From assembly GCA_030152625.1 (NCBI GenBank), contig JASLJD010000055.1, forward strand, positions 1 through 9,550: a stretch of DNA of 9,550 nucleotides, read 5' to 3'. This document shows, piece after piece, positions 1 through 7,065 of the stretch. The notes beneath the pieces were generated by a model, which did no database searches, was not told the origin of the DNA, and saw only the letters and a list, made by a program, of their open reading frames with translations. Within the stretch, counting starts at the first letter, position 1, and the number at the start of each line of letters is the position of its first letter. The position numbers were made by a program, and so were the translations under genes. This DNA is from Erysipelothrix sp. (lineage in GTDB: Bacteria; Bacillota_I; Bacilli_A; Erysipelotrichales; Erysipelotrichaceae).

Positions 1-1825
1 TTGCGATGTCATCAAAACTTAAATTAAAATATCGTGACATCAAAAGATCAGAAAAAGACCATTCATCTCGATAAGTAGCATAACGTATGAAAGACAAAGT
101 GTCTTGTACAATTTCCGAATTGAAAAAGCCCAAGGGTTCACTCATGTAATAGGGGATATGATGATCATCAAAAGCTTTTTTTAAGAATCTTTTTTGAAAA
201 TGGCTGCGAACAAGAACGGTCATGTCTTTAAAGTCATGATTTTCTTCTTTGTGAAGTCGAATAATTTCTTGAGCAATATGCATCGCTTTCAGATCATCGC
301 GGGAAAAATATTCCCCATCCTCTATTTCAATATAGTGAATCTCAACAGGCTTTCCGCCTTCTTTCTGTTCTTTCAAACCACATGCAACCACATCTTTTTC
401 ATTATATTCACTGAAAACAGAATGATTCATGAGGATTTTAAAAACCTCATTATTAAACTCAACAATAGGTTCTTTCGAACGATAATTAAGGCTAAGATAA
501 AGGTCTTGGTGTTCAGGATCTTCGAGAAGTTCTTTCATAATCTGTGGTTTTGCACCACGGAAACGATAAATTGATTGCTTGATGTCCCCGACTCTAAAAA
601 GGTTTTTACCATTTGAAATAAGTCGGATGATTTCATCTTGTATTTCGTTGGTGTCTTGAAATTCATCGACCATGATTTCTTTGTATTGTTTCTGCAGATT
701 TTTGGCCACTTCATGATCGTTTGCAGTTAAGATTTCAAGCGCATAATGCTCAAAGTCATCGAAATCCAAAGCGTTCTCCTTTTCTTTTAATTTTTGGTAA
801 TGATTCAAGACCCCCATCGTGAAGTCTAGATAGAGATCTAAAATGCTTTGGCTTTCGTGAAGAATCCTAAATTGTTCCTCTTCATCATAGTGATGTGTAA
901 TAACGGCTTTAAGATACTGTTCAATGGGTTCTTTGGCTTCTTTAAAATTCTCAGAATTCCGAATTGAAGGCATTTTAAAATTCAAAGCTTGCGGGATGTC
1001 CTGATAAAAAGAGAGATCTTTGTTTTTAATTTTGTTGACAATCTCGTCCATAGCAGAGAGCGCTTGGTATAGGAATGGAATATTTTCAGCTGCTTTGGTA
1101 CCTTCATTCGCTTCTGCTTCCACAACATCGATAAGATGTCTTAAGTCATGACGAATAAAGCGGATATGGTAATCATAGAACCAAAATAAATGATCTTGAA
1201 TCGATTTTGGCAGGTCTTCAAATCTTTGCGAAGCATGAACGCTTCGAATTTGTTGAAGACTTTGTTCTAAATCTTTTCGACTACGCATCCAAATTAAACT
1301 AGTGATAACGGATTCTTTAAACTGATTAATATTACTTGGGTGGGTATTAAAATAATCAAGCAAAGTTCTTAGGTCGTCAAATCGGTTTTCAAGCCAGCAG
1401 TTCAAGTTTATTTCAAATGCTTCGTTTCGAAGCATTTGTACCTCAGCTTCATCTAAAATGTTTTGACTCCTTTCAGGATCTAAGGCAATAACGTGAGAGT
1501 GGTTTTTTACGATGTTTAAACAAAAGGAGTGAATCGTACTGATGTCTGCCGTTTCTACAAGAGGAATTTGTTGAAGGATTGTTTCATCAGGATTTTCGAT
1601 AGCATTAAACTCAGCGAGAAGTCTAGACTTCATTTCTTGCGCAGCAGCTTCGGTAAAAGTTAAAGCACAGACTTCTTGAATGTGGACAGCATCTTCTAAA
1701 ATGCGTTTCATGAGTCGGGCAATGAGAACGGTTGTTTTTCCTGCTCCAGCTGATGCAGAGACAACCACATTGCTCCCGAGGGCATGAATCGCTTCTTTTT
1801 GTTGCGGATTGAATTCAGTACTCAT
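1..1825 (-). CDS. addA: AddA helicase-nuclease subunit (RexA/UvrD-like), C-terminal part beyond the left edge
   Basis: The first 608 codons of AddA, the ATP-driven 3'-5' helicase and nuclease subunit of the AddAB complex, which resects double-strand breaks for RecA loading. I see a Q-motif region (F5-N-P-Q-Q), Walker A with A-S-A-G-A-G-K30-T-T, motif Ia around T56-F-T-E-A-A-A, the S96-T-I-H-S-F-C segment, a conserved L-D-F-D-D-F-E-H-Y block, Walker B D387-E-F-Q-D391, motif III G413-D-I-K-Q-S-I-Y-R-F-R-G and motif IV L-N447-Y-R-S. This order is diagnostic of UvrD-type superfamily 1A helicases. B. subtilis AddA is about 1,230 residues, so roughly half is visible; the C-terminal nuclease domain lies outside the window. 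The frame is open throughout. Its ATG overlaps the addB TGA as ATGA, so it is probably translationally coupled to addB and shares its promoter. Family assignment is secure. Confidence 0.96.
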   Translation of the reverse strand, partial: MSTEFNPQQKEAIHALGSNVVVSASAGAGKTTVLIARLMKRILEDAVHIQEVCALTFTEAAAQEMKSRLLAEFNAIENPDETILQQIPLVETADISTIHSFCLNIVKNHSHVIALDPERSQNILDEAEVQMLRNEAFEINLNCWLENRFDDLRTLLDYFNTHPSNINQFKESVITSLIWMRSRKDLEQSLQQIRSVHASQRFEDLPKSIQDHLFWFYDYHIRFIRHDLRHLIDVVEAEANEGTKAAENIPFLYQALSAMDEIVNKIKNKDLSFYQDIPQALNFKMPSIRNSENFKEAKEPIEQYLKAVITHHYDEEEQFRILHESQSILDLYLDFTMGVLNHYQKLKEKENALDFDDFEHYALEILTANDHEVAKNLQKQYKEIMVDEFQDTNEIQDEIIRLISNGKNLFRVGDIKQSIYRFRGAKPQIMKELLEDPEHQDLYLSLNYRSKEPIVEFNNEVFKILMNHSVFSEYNEKDVVACGLKEQKEGGKPVEIHYIEIEDGEYFSRDDLKAMHIAQEIIRLHKEENHDFKDMTVLVRSHFQKRFLKKAFDDHHIPYYMSEPLGFFNSEIVQDTLSFIRYATYRDEWSFSDLLMSRYFNLSFDDIA

Positions 1826-4221
1826 TGAATCACTTCTTTCCATTTTTCTTCTTCATGTTCATCCAATTCCAATTCTTTTTCAATTTCAAAAATGTTTAAT
1901 TCGCCCGATGAGATGAGTTTATAGAGTCTTTGGAAACGATCTTCTAAAAATTTAGAGAGACCATCAAAACGATATTTATTCCAGTGATTAATGCTGAAAC
2001 CTTTGCTTGTTTCTCGTAAACCTTTCCAAAATTGAATGTCGGCGTATAAAGGCGTTGGATCTGAGAAATACCACGCACTGAATCTTTTTTCTTTATGCCA
2101 TTCTTCTTTGGGATCGATTTCATCGGGTTCTAGGCCTCTTGTAGCTGTGTAGTGATAGGCTTTGTCGTGAATAGTATTAGGAAGATTGAAAGCATAAAAA
2201 GCTGCAGCATGTGCCTGTAAATTATTTTGTTTGGCAAACATGAGTGCATAGCTTAACAATTGTAAATCCCAAGCTTTAACTAAACGAGCCCAACTCAAAC
2301 TTTGCTCACTGGTTTTGTAATCGATGATCATAAATTCATCTTCGAACTGATCGATACGATCGATGTATCCCTTGAGATAAATTTTTTCATGAATATCATT
2401 TCCTTGGATTTCATATTCTTTTTTGATTGTTTCAAACTTAGAACTATGCTCTGATTGCTTGAGATAGTTTTGGTTAGCTTTTAAATAGGATCGGTAACGT
2501 TTTTCAATCATTTGGATCCACAAACTGTCTCGTGGAAAAGATTCCGTAACTTTTTTCCATTCAAGTTCAAATGGCCGTCCCTCCATCATCGCGTGATTGA
2601 GATTACCTAAAACCAAAGCGTTGAAAGATGGTTCGATTTCTTCTCGCACTTTAAGACCATATTCTTTAAAGTATAAAAGGGGGTCTTTGGCGTATTTCTG
2701 TAAAGATGAAATCGAACCGTAGAGAAGATCTTCTTTTAAGAAAAGTTCTTTCGCAATATCTTCTGAAAGTTTTTCTTCTCTTTCATCTGCATTCTTTCTC
2801 TCGATAAGCGGCCACATTTTCTCTTTAACTTGATTTTTATGAGCATAATCCAAAATTTCAAAGGCAGGCTCGAGCGCTTTCCCCTCATAGTTTGCGAGGA
2901 CATAAGAGAAAACCTGTCGTGATCCCAAGCGATAAATCCAACGTTTTTGTTCTAACATATACCCGCTTCGAATATTTTGACTTGGGTAAGATTTAATTTG
3001 TGCAAGGTAATGCTCATCAATCAAGCCTTTTTCTTCACGAATTGCAGGAAAGTTTTGTGCATTGAGAGATAAGAAATAAATCGTTCCTGAAAAGGATAAA
3101 GGAAGATTGAGATAATCAAAAACTTGAAATTGAGGATGTTGTATTTGCTCATTTTGCCCACGCTGAAGTAAGTGTCGAATGATAGGATGATAATCCTCTT
3201 GGAGATAGTTTTGATACTCAATTAAAAACTGTCTAAAAAAACTTAAATCATGCTGTTTATCTTGGCGATAGAAATCATAAACAAAGACCAACTTTTCTCG
3301 ATAAGAAAGTCCCTTTGCTTCCTGGATTAATGAATATATTTTTTCATGGTCTTTTTGAATTCTTTTTTGAATTCGGTAGATATACTTTTCTTCATCCAAA
3401 GCAAAGTTTAAATTTTCAGGTAGGTTTTCAAGTTCGATTTCAAAATGACGAAGGTATAAAAGGTAATCGCCTGGATATTTGATTTGAAAAGCATTGTTTT
3501 CAATACTTTTGACAAAAGTAAAATGATCTTCTTGAACAAAAAACTCAAGTAAGCTGAGTAATTTATGTTTCAGTCGCTGATGTTCTCTCTTTTGCAAGTC
3601 GACTTTTTGTCCATAACGTCGTAAGACACTTTCAATTAATGCTAAGCTGTCATTTTTATTCGGCACAACCAAGGCAACCTCATTTTCTTGGCGCAAGATG
3701 ATGTCTTGGATAACAGCTTCAATTTCTTGACGTTTGTTTTGTGCATAATAAAGCTCAATGTCTTTTTGCTTCGGATCTTCTATATTGAGTTCCCAATGTT
3801 TTGAACGACTATAGTGATAGCTCGCATGGTCTAAGAAATAAGGGAGTATGCGATGCTTTTCTTCAAGTTTAACCGGTTCATCAATTAGATCCCAAAGAAC
3901 AGTGCAGATTCCTTTGATCGATCGATTCATGGCATTGTTTTCAGGTAATTCTTCGAGACCGATTTCATATAGTTTTAAATTTTGAATAAAGTTCAAAACT
4001 GTCTCAATGGTCTGTGGAAAAAGAAGGATCTCCTCAAGCAATGGCCATTTTTCCTTTTGCACCCTGAGAATTTCATAAGCTTTAAAAAGCAGTTCTTCTC
4101 GTTTTGGATAGTGGAAAAGATAGGCAGGTGAATGAACAAAAGTATTAAAGGCAACATTCTTTTTGTCCATTAGTTTTTCTTTTAAAGTTTCATGTAAGTG
4201 ATAAGCGGCAATATATTCCAT
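1822..4221 (-). CDS. addB: AddB-like subunit of the AddAB helicase-nuclease, short, without Walker A or Fe-S cysteines
   Basis: 799 residues; partner of AddA in double-strand-break resection. The C-terminal third is a RecB-type PD-(D/E)XK nuclease: H543 (L-G-N-L-N-H), D621 (G-Y-I-D-R-I-D), D634-Y-K636 (I-I-D-Y-K-T-S), then a Q-L-L-S-Y-A-L helix motif. The N-terminal two thirds resemble the inactivated helicase fold of AddB but show no GxGKT. Two departures stand out. It is far shorter than B. subtilis AddB (about 1,166 residues). It also has a single cysteine (C106), so the four-cysteine iron-sulfur staple around the nuclease is absent: the usual C-P before the nuclease is D513-P514, and no C-terminal cysteine trio exists. 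Start: ATG at 4221 has AAAGGGG six bases upstream; an in-frame TTG at 4293 lies upstream of the promoter. Assignment rests on the nuclease motifs and on overlap with addA; RexB-like is an alternative name. Confidence 0.9.
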   Translation of the reverse strand: MEYIAAYHLHETLKEKLMDKKNVAFNTFVHSPAYLFHYPKREELLFKAYEILRVQKEKWPLLEEILLFPQTIETVLNFIQNLKLYEIGLEELPENNAMNRSIKGICTVLWDLIDEPVKLEEKHRILPYFLDHASYHYSRSKHWELNIEDPKQKDIELYYAQNKRQEIEAVIQDIILRQENEVALVVPNKNDSLALIESVLRRYGQKVDLQKREHQRLKHKLLSLLEFFVQEDHFTFVKSIENNAFQIKYPGDYLLYLRHFEIELENLPENLNFALDEEKYIYRIQKRIQKDHEKIYSLIQEAKGLSYREKLVFVYDFYRQDKQHDLSFFRQFLIEYQNYLQEDYHPIIRHLLQRGQNEQIQHPQFQVFDYLNLPLSFSGTIYFLSLNAQNFPAIREEKGLIDEHYLAQIKSYPSQNIRSGYMLEQKRWIYRLGSRQVFSYVLANYEGKALEPAFEILDYAHKNQVKEKMWPLIERKNADEREEKLSEDIAKELFLKEDLLYGSISSLQKYAKDPLLYFKEYGLKVREEIEPSFNALVLGNLNHAMMEGRPFELEWKKVTESFPRDSLWIQMIEKRYRSYLKANQNYLKQSEHSSKFETIKKEYEIQGNDIHEKIYLKGYIDRIDQFEDEFMIIDYKTSEQSLSWARLVKAWDLQLLSYALMFAKQNNLQAHAAAFYAFNLPNTIHDKAYHYTATRGLEPDEIDPKEEWHKEKRFSAWYFSDPTPLYADIQFWKGLRETSKGFSINHWNKYRFDGLSKFLEDRFQRLYKLISSGELNIFEIEKELELDEHEEEKWKEVIQ

Positions 4222-4227
4222 AGAAAA

Positions 4228-4234
4228 CCCCTTT
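4228..4234 (-). promoter_or_regulatory. Ribosome binding site of addB
   Basis: AAAGGGG on the minus strand, six bases before ATG 4221. It fixes the start there rather than at the in-frame TTG at 4293. Confidence 0.8.
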
Positions 4235-4242
4235 CTATCCTT

Positions 4243-4271
4243 ATTATACGTTATAAAAGTATAACTTTGTA
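4243..4271 (-). promoter_or_regulatory. Probable sigma-A promoter of the addBA operon
   Basis: A perfect -10 TATAAT reads on the minus strand at 4248-4243. With 17-bp spacing the -35 position (4271-4266) is TACAAA, a poor match, so the promoter may be weak or need an activator. Predicted transcription start is near 4236, giving a leader of about 15 nt that opens directly with the ribosome binding site. The spacer contains a perfect inverted repeat (listed separately). Confidence 0.6.
4250..4265. promoter_or_regulatory. Inverted repeat in the addB promoter spacer, possible operator
   Basis: GTTATA-AAAG-TATAAC is a perfect 6-4-6 inverted repeat between the -35 and -10 positions of the addBA promoter. 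A second perfect palindrome, ACTTTAAAGT, lies just upstream at 4275-4284. Neither resembles the Gram-positive LexA box (GAAC-N4-GTTC). In such AT-rich DNA short palindromes arise easily, so operator function is only a possibility. Confidence 0.25.
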
Positions 4272-4304
4272 CTGACTTTAAAGTAGGCGACAAAATTAAA
4301 TAAC

Positions 4305-4333
4305 TTGTCAGATGGATACAAAAGATTTATAGT
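4305..4333 (+). promoter_or_regulatory. Sigma-A promoter of exoA
   Basis: TTGTCA (4305-4310), 17-bp spacer, TATAGT (4328-4333): each hexamer matches consensus at 5 of 6 positions. Predicted start near 4340 gives a leader of about 17 nt that carries AGAAAGG. It is back to back with the addBA promoter. It also rules out the in-frame TTG at 4333, which overlaps the -10 element, as the exoA start. Confidence 0.75.
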
Positions 4334-4356
4334 TGAAGGTAGAAAGGTTGAAGATA

Positions 4357-5112
4357 ATGAAGTTAATGTCATGGAATGTGAACGGATTAAGAGCCGTTTT
4401 TAGAAAAGGTTTTGACAAACAATTTGAAACATTTAATGCAGATATTTTGTGCCTTCAGGAAATTAAAATGCAGGAGGGTCAACTGGATTTTTTCCCAGAA
4501 GGTTATCATACTTACTATCACTATGCAGAACGAAAAGGTTATTCAGGAACAGCTATTTTCACTAAAGAAAAACCCTTATCAGTGGCATATGGTTTAGGCA
4601 TTGAAAAACATGACACAGAGGGCCGTTTAATAACTCTTGAATTCGAAGATTTTTATCTTGTAAATTCCTATACTCCTAACTCTCAACAAAAGTTGAAGCG
4701 ACTTGATTACCGCATGGAGTGGGAAGATGATCTTCGTGCTTACCTGAAAGACTTGGACCAAAAGAAGCCAGTCATTTTGTGCGGAGACTTAAATGTTGCG
4801 CATAATGAAATTGATTTGTCTAATCCAAGCAATAATCGCCGTAATCCTGGTTTCAGTGATGAAGAGCGTCAAAAAATGACAGAACTTCTTGAGGCTGGAT
4901 TTATTGATTCTTTCCGTTATTTTTATCCTGATGCGAAAGATCGCTATTCATGGTGGAGTTATCGAACAGCTGCAAGAACACGGAATGTTGGTTGGAGAAT
5001 TGATTATTTTATTGTTTCAGAAAAATTAAAAGACCGCATGATTGATGCGGATATCTTGGATGAAGTTATGGGAAGCGACCATTGTCCGGTTTTATTAGAA
5101 CTTAATATTTAG
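4357..5112 (+). CDS. exoA: Exodeoxyribonuclease III / class II AP endonuclease
   Basis: 251 residues, matching the usual length of the ExoA/Xth family (B. subtilis ExoA is about 252). The enzyme cuts the backbone 5' to abasic sites in base-excision repair and has Mg-dependent 3'-phosphatase and exonuclease activity. All hallmark motifs of the endonuclease/exonuclease/phosphatase fold are present: W6-N7-V-N-G-L-R-A, L-Q-E35-I-K (metal ligand), the Y105-T-P-N-S loop, G143-D144-L-N146-V-A-H, the N-P-G-F segment, the S-W-W-S-Y-R and G-W-R-I-D-Y region, and G239-S-D241-H242-C-P. No catalytic residue is missing. ATG 4357 was chosen because AGAAAGG (4341-4347) sits nine bases upstream and the protein then opens with the conserved M-K-L-M-S-W-N. 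It is transcribed alone, divergently from addBA, and ends at a strong terminator. Confidence 0.97.
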   Translation: MKLMSWNVNGLRAVFRKGFDKQFETFNADILCLQEIKMQEGQLDFFPEGYHTYYHYAERKGYSGTAIFTKEKPLSVAYGLGIEKHDTEGRLITLEFEDFYLVNSYTPNSQQKLKRLDYRMEWEDDLRAYLKDLDQKKPVILCGDLNVAHNEIDLSNPSNNRRNPGFSDEERQKMTELLEAGFIDSFRYFYPDAKDRYSWWSYRTAARTRNVGWRIDYFIVSEKLKDRMIDADILDEVMGSDHCPVLLELNI

Positions 5113-5114
5113 TA

Positions 5115-5144
5115 AAAAACCTCTTCGAATTCGAAGAGGTTTTT
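5115..5144 (+). terminator. Rho-independent terminator of exoA, potentially bidirectional
   Basis: A perfect palindrome with core CCTCTTCG-AATT-CGAAGAGG is flanked by A5 on the left and T5 on the right, beginning three bases after the exoA stop. The A and T flanks would let it work on both strands, as a backstop for the convergent degV genes. Confidence 0.92.
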
Positions 5145-5154
5145 ATTGTTTTGA

Positions 5155-5195
5155 CAAAAATATAAGGACTCTTCCTAGGGAAGAATCCTTATATT
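5155..5195 (-). terminator. Terminator of the degV pair
   Basis: On the minus strand, just after the stop codon at 5202, a long hairpin forms from AATATAAGGA and TCTTCC (plus-strand reading) with their complements. It has one C/A mismatch and a three-base loop, and is followed on the minus strand by a T-run (about 5160-5156). The plus-strand side lacks a T-run, so it serves the degV genes. Confidence 0.8.
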
Positions 5196-5201
5196 AAAGA
5201 A

Positions 5202-6050
5202 TCATGCTAAATAAATATATTGAAAGGCTATTGCGCCAATTCCCACATGAGCTGAGACAGTTGTGATCAGATCTCTTTCGATAATCTTTGTTTTTGGAAA
5301 TGTTTCTCGAATTTTTTTCATTGTCTGTTCTGCTTCTTTTTCAGCCATAACATGTGTGAAAGTAATTTGATAATTTTCATCCACGCCAGCGTCTTTCATT
5401 CTTTGAATGACTTCGTCGATGGCTTTTGACATCGTTCTCACTTTGTCCAGTGCCTCGATGACACCTTTCGTTTCCCGGTTTAGATGTAAAATAGGTTTGA
5501 TTCGTAATAATCCGCCTAATTTTGCAGCTAAAGGTGAAAGACGTCCACCACGTGATAGATGATCAAGCTTATCAGGGATAATGATTGTCTCACTTTTATC
5601 AATAATTCGATTAAGGATAGTTTTAACTTCTTCATTGTCTTTTCCATCGTTGAAAAGTTCATGCGCTCTCAGCGCTAAGAGAAGTTGGATATGCATCGTC
5701 GTATAACAATCGATATAATCAAAAGGAATGTCCACAATCTCAGAAGCGGTCTTCATGGCGCCAATGGTACCTGAAAGGCCACTTGTAATGGGTACTGCAA
5801 AAATTTGATCATAGCCATCTTTTTTGATGGTTTCAAATAAGTCGGTGATTTCACCCAAACTTGGTAAAGATGTTTGAATAATCGTACCTTCTTGCATTAA
5901 TTGATTCACTTTTTCATTGTTGATATCGATGCTTTCACGATATGACTTTCCATCATAACTTAGCTGTAAAGGGACTGCGAAAAGTCCTTCTTTTTGGATA
6001 TCTTCATTATAGATGTTACTGCCGCTGTCGACAACGATTGCTGTTTTCAT
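5202..6050 (-). CDS. DegV family fatty-acid-binding protein (downstream copy)
   Basis: 282 residues, normal for the family. DegV/FakB proteins bind one fatty acid; FakB members present it to the FakA kinase for phosphorylation and use in phospholipid synthesis. The ligand residues described for FakB are all present: T60 (Q-T-S-L-P-S), S93 (S-G-L-S-G-T), R170 (S-R-G-G-R-L-S) and H268 (A-H-V-G-I-G). The K-P-I-L segment after G-G-R is canonical. The N-terminal V-V-D-S-G-S fits the family opening. Start: ATG 6050 has GGAGG eight bases upstream; an in-frame TTG two codons earlier would be too close to it. It follows the other degV copy after a 39-bp gap and ends at its own terminator. No fakA is in the window, so a role in exogenous fatty acid uptake is inferred from the family only. 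It is cytosolic, with no signal peptide or membrane segment. Confidence 0.92.
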   Translation of the reverse strand: MKTAIVVDSGSNIYNEDIQKEGLFAVPLQLSYDGKSYRESIDINNEKVNQLMQEGTIIQTSLPSLGEITDLFETIKKDGYDQIFAVPITSGLSGTIGAMKTASEIVDIPFDYIDCYTTMHIQLLLALRAHELFNDGKDNEEVKTILNRIIDKSETIIIPDKLDHLSRGGRLSPLAAKLGGLLRIKPILHLNRETKGVIEALDKVRTMSKAIDEVIQRMKDAGVDENYQITFTHVMAEKEAEQTMKKIRETFPKTKIIERDLITTVSAHVGIGAIAFQYIYLA

Positions 6051-6057
6051 AAGCAAA

Positions 6058-6079
6058 ACCTCCGTTATCTTCTATTATA
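6058..6079 (-). promoter_or_regulatory. Possible internal -10 element and ribosome binding site of the downstream degV gene
   Basis: Minus strand: TATAAT (6079-6074), seven bases, then AACGGAGGT (6066-6058), seven bases, then ATG 6050. This nearly copies the leader of the upstream degV gene. No convincing -35 exists: the 17-bp-spaced position falls in the end of the upstream gene and reads TATTTT. Internal promoter activity is therefore uncertain, but the ribosome binding site is strong. Confidence 0.45.
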
Positions 6080-6089
6080 CATGAAAAAA

Positions 6090-6965
6090 CTACAGGAAAA
6101 TATGATTTGCATCCAAACACCATTGTAAAGCCAAAGTTCCGATACCTGCATGAACAGCAAGTGCAGCTGGCAAGTCGATGAGCTCAGCTTCAAAATCTTG
6201 TCCATAAGCTTTTCTTAAAGCCGCTAAGAGTACACGAGCTTTTCCTTCCGATTCTAGATGTGGGATATAAAGTTTATGTGTTGAAGGGTGGACACCGTGA
6301 TTTCTAAAGTCTTGAATTAATTCATCGAAAAGCTTTTTTTCAGTTCTTGAAACTGAAAATTTTTCAATGCGCTCCCCCTCGTTTTCAAGTTTGAGGAGAA
6401 TTTTAACTCTTAACATAGAGGCAAGAGCTGCCGCTGCTGAGGAAATTCTTCCTCCTGCTTTGAGTTGTTTAAGATTGTCTGGATAAAGAAAGGATTCTGT
6501 TTCTTTGAAAAATGTATTTTTTAAATAATCCTCGATTTCTTCGATCGAGTAATTTTTTTCATTCATTTTTTTCACAACACGGATGCTTTCTTGAACAGGT
6601 CCAGCAACTGTATAGGTATTAATCAGGCTTATATTTTCAATTTGACTGTCCATAATAGCTTGTCTAAAAGCGTTATAGGCTCCTGATAGACTGGTTGTCA
6701 CTGAAAGCACAAAAATATGGTCATAATCTTTTTCTTCTATTTCCTTAAGCAGTTCGATCATGTTTCCAATATTGGGTTGTGATGTAGAAAGTACTTTATT
6801 TTCTCTTAAAAGTTCGCTGACTTCCTCGCCACTGATTTCGATTTGATCTTGAAAACTTTGATGATCATAAGTAATCATCACTGGTGCGATGTAGATGTCT
6901 TCTTTTTTAGCAAGTTCAAGATCTAAGGCGATACTTGAATCGCATAAAAACGCAATTTTTTTCAT
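6090..6965 (-). CDS. DegV family fatty-acid-binding protein (upstream copy, divergent)
   Basis: 291 residues, first gene of a two-gene degV operon. Candidate ligand residues are T61 (S-T-S-Q-P-N), S94 (T-S-L-S-G-A), R173 (K-A-G-G-R-I-S) and H272 (V-H-A-G-I-G), so lipid binding is probably retained. The family opening is C-D9-S-S. It is clearly the more divergent paralogue: the K-P-I-L segment after G-G-R reads K-I-L-L, losing the proline, and an alanine-rich run (S-S-A-A-A-A-L-A-S) sits before it. This suggests altered ligand choice, not loss of function. Start: ATG 6965 with GGAGG about eight bases upstream and a near-consensus promoter. It is divergent from yigZ. In B. subtilis degV and the yigZ homologue yvyE flank degSU, which is absent here. 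Confidence 0.9.
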   Translation of the reverse strand: MKKIAFLCDSSIALDLELAKKEDIYIAPVMITYDHQSFQDQIEISGEEVSELLRENKVLSTSQPNIGNMIELLKEIEEKDYDHIFVLSVTTSLSGAYNAFRQAIMDSQIENISLINTYTVAGPVQESIRVVKKMNEKNYSIEEIEDYLKNTFFKETESFLYPDNLKQLKAGGRISSAAAALASMLRVKILLKLENEGERIEKFSVSRTEKKLFDELIQDFRNHGVHPSTHKLYIPHLESEGKARVLLAALRKAYGQDFEAELIDLPAALAVHAGIGTLALQWCLDANHIFL

Positions 6966-6986
6966 AGCTATACCTCCGTTTCCTAC

Positions 6987-7015
6987 ATTATATAGTTCAA
7001 TACTTTGAAAGTCAA
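6987..7015 (-). promoter_or_regulatory. Sigma-A promoter of the degV operon
   Basis: Minus strand: TTGACT (7015-7010), 17-bp spacer, TATAAT (6992-6987), matching consensus at 11 of 12 positions. The predicted start at about 6980 makes a 15-nt leader opening with AACGGAGGT. It is back to back with the yigZ promoter. Confidence 0.85.
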
Positions 7016-7030
7016 AACATTAGGTCTCGT

Positions 7031-7059
7031 TTGGGTTTTTAGCTTAAATAGACTATAAT
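7031..7059 (+). promoter_or_regulatory. Promoter of the yigZ-fur-CDF operon, predicted to give a leaderless mRNA
   Basis: TTGGGT (7031-7036), 17-bp spacer, perfect TATAAT (7054-7059). Counting the last -10 base as -7 puts +1 at 7066, the A of the yigZ ATG. No Shine-Dalgarno sequence precedes that ATG. The -35 matches only in its TTG. Confidence 0.6.
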
Positions 7060-7065
7060 GAATAT

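Noticed and set aside
194..574. Plus-strand open frame of 126 codons
   Set aside because: It lies wholly antisense to the well-conserved helicase motifs of addA (including motif III), has no ribosome binding site, and its Phe/Ile-rich protein resembles no family.
3021..3221. Short minus-strand frame inside addB
   Set aside because: It is an alternative frame of the addB coding region with no start signal and no recognisable features.
4222..4356. LexA (SOS) box between addB and exoA
   Set aside because: I looked for GAAC-N4-GTTC on both strands and found no acceptable match.
4412..4597. Short plus-strand frame inside exoA
   Set aside because: It is a shadow frame of exoA; the exoA frame carries all catalytic motifs through this stretch.
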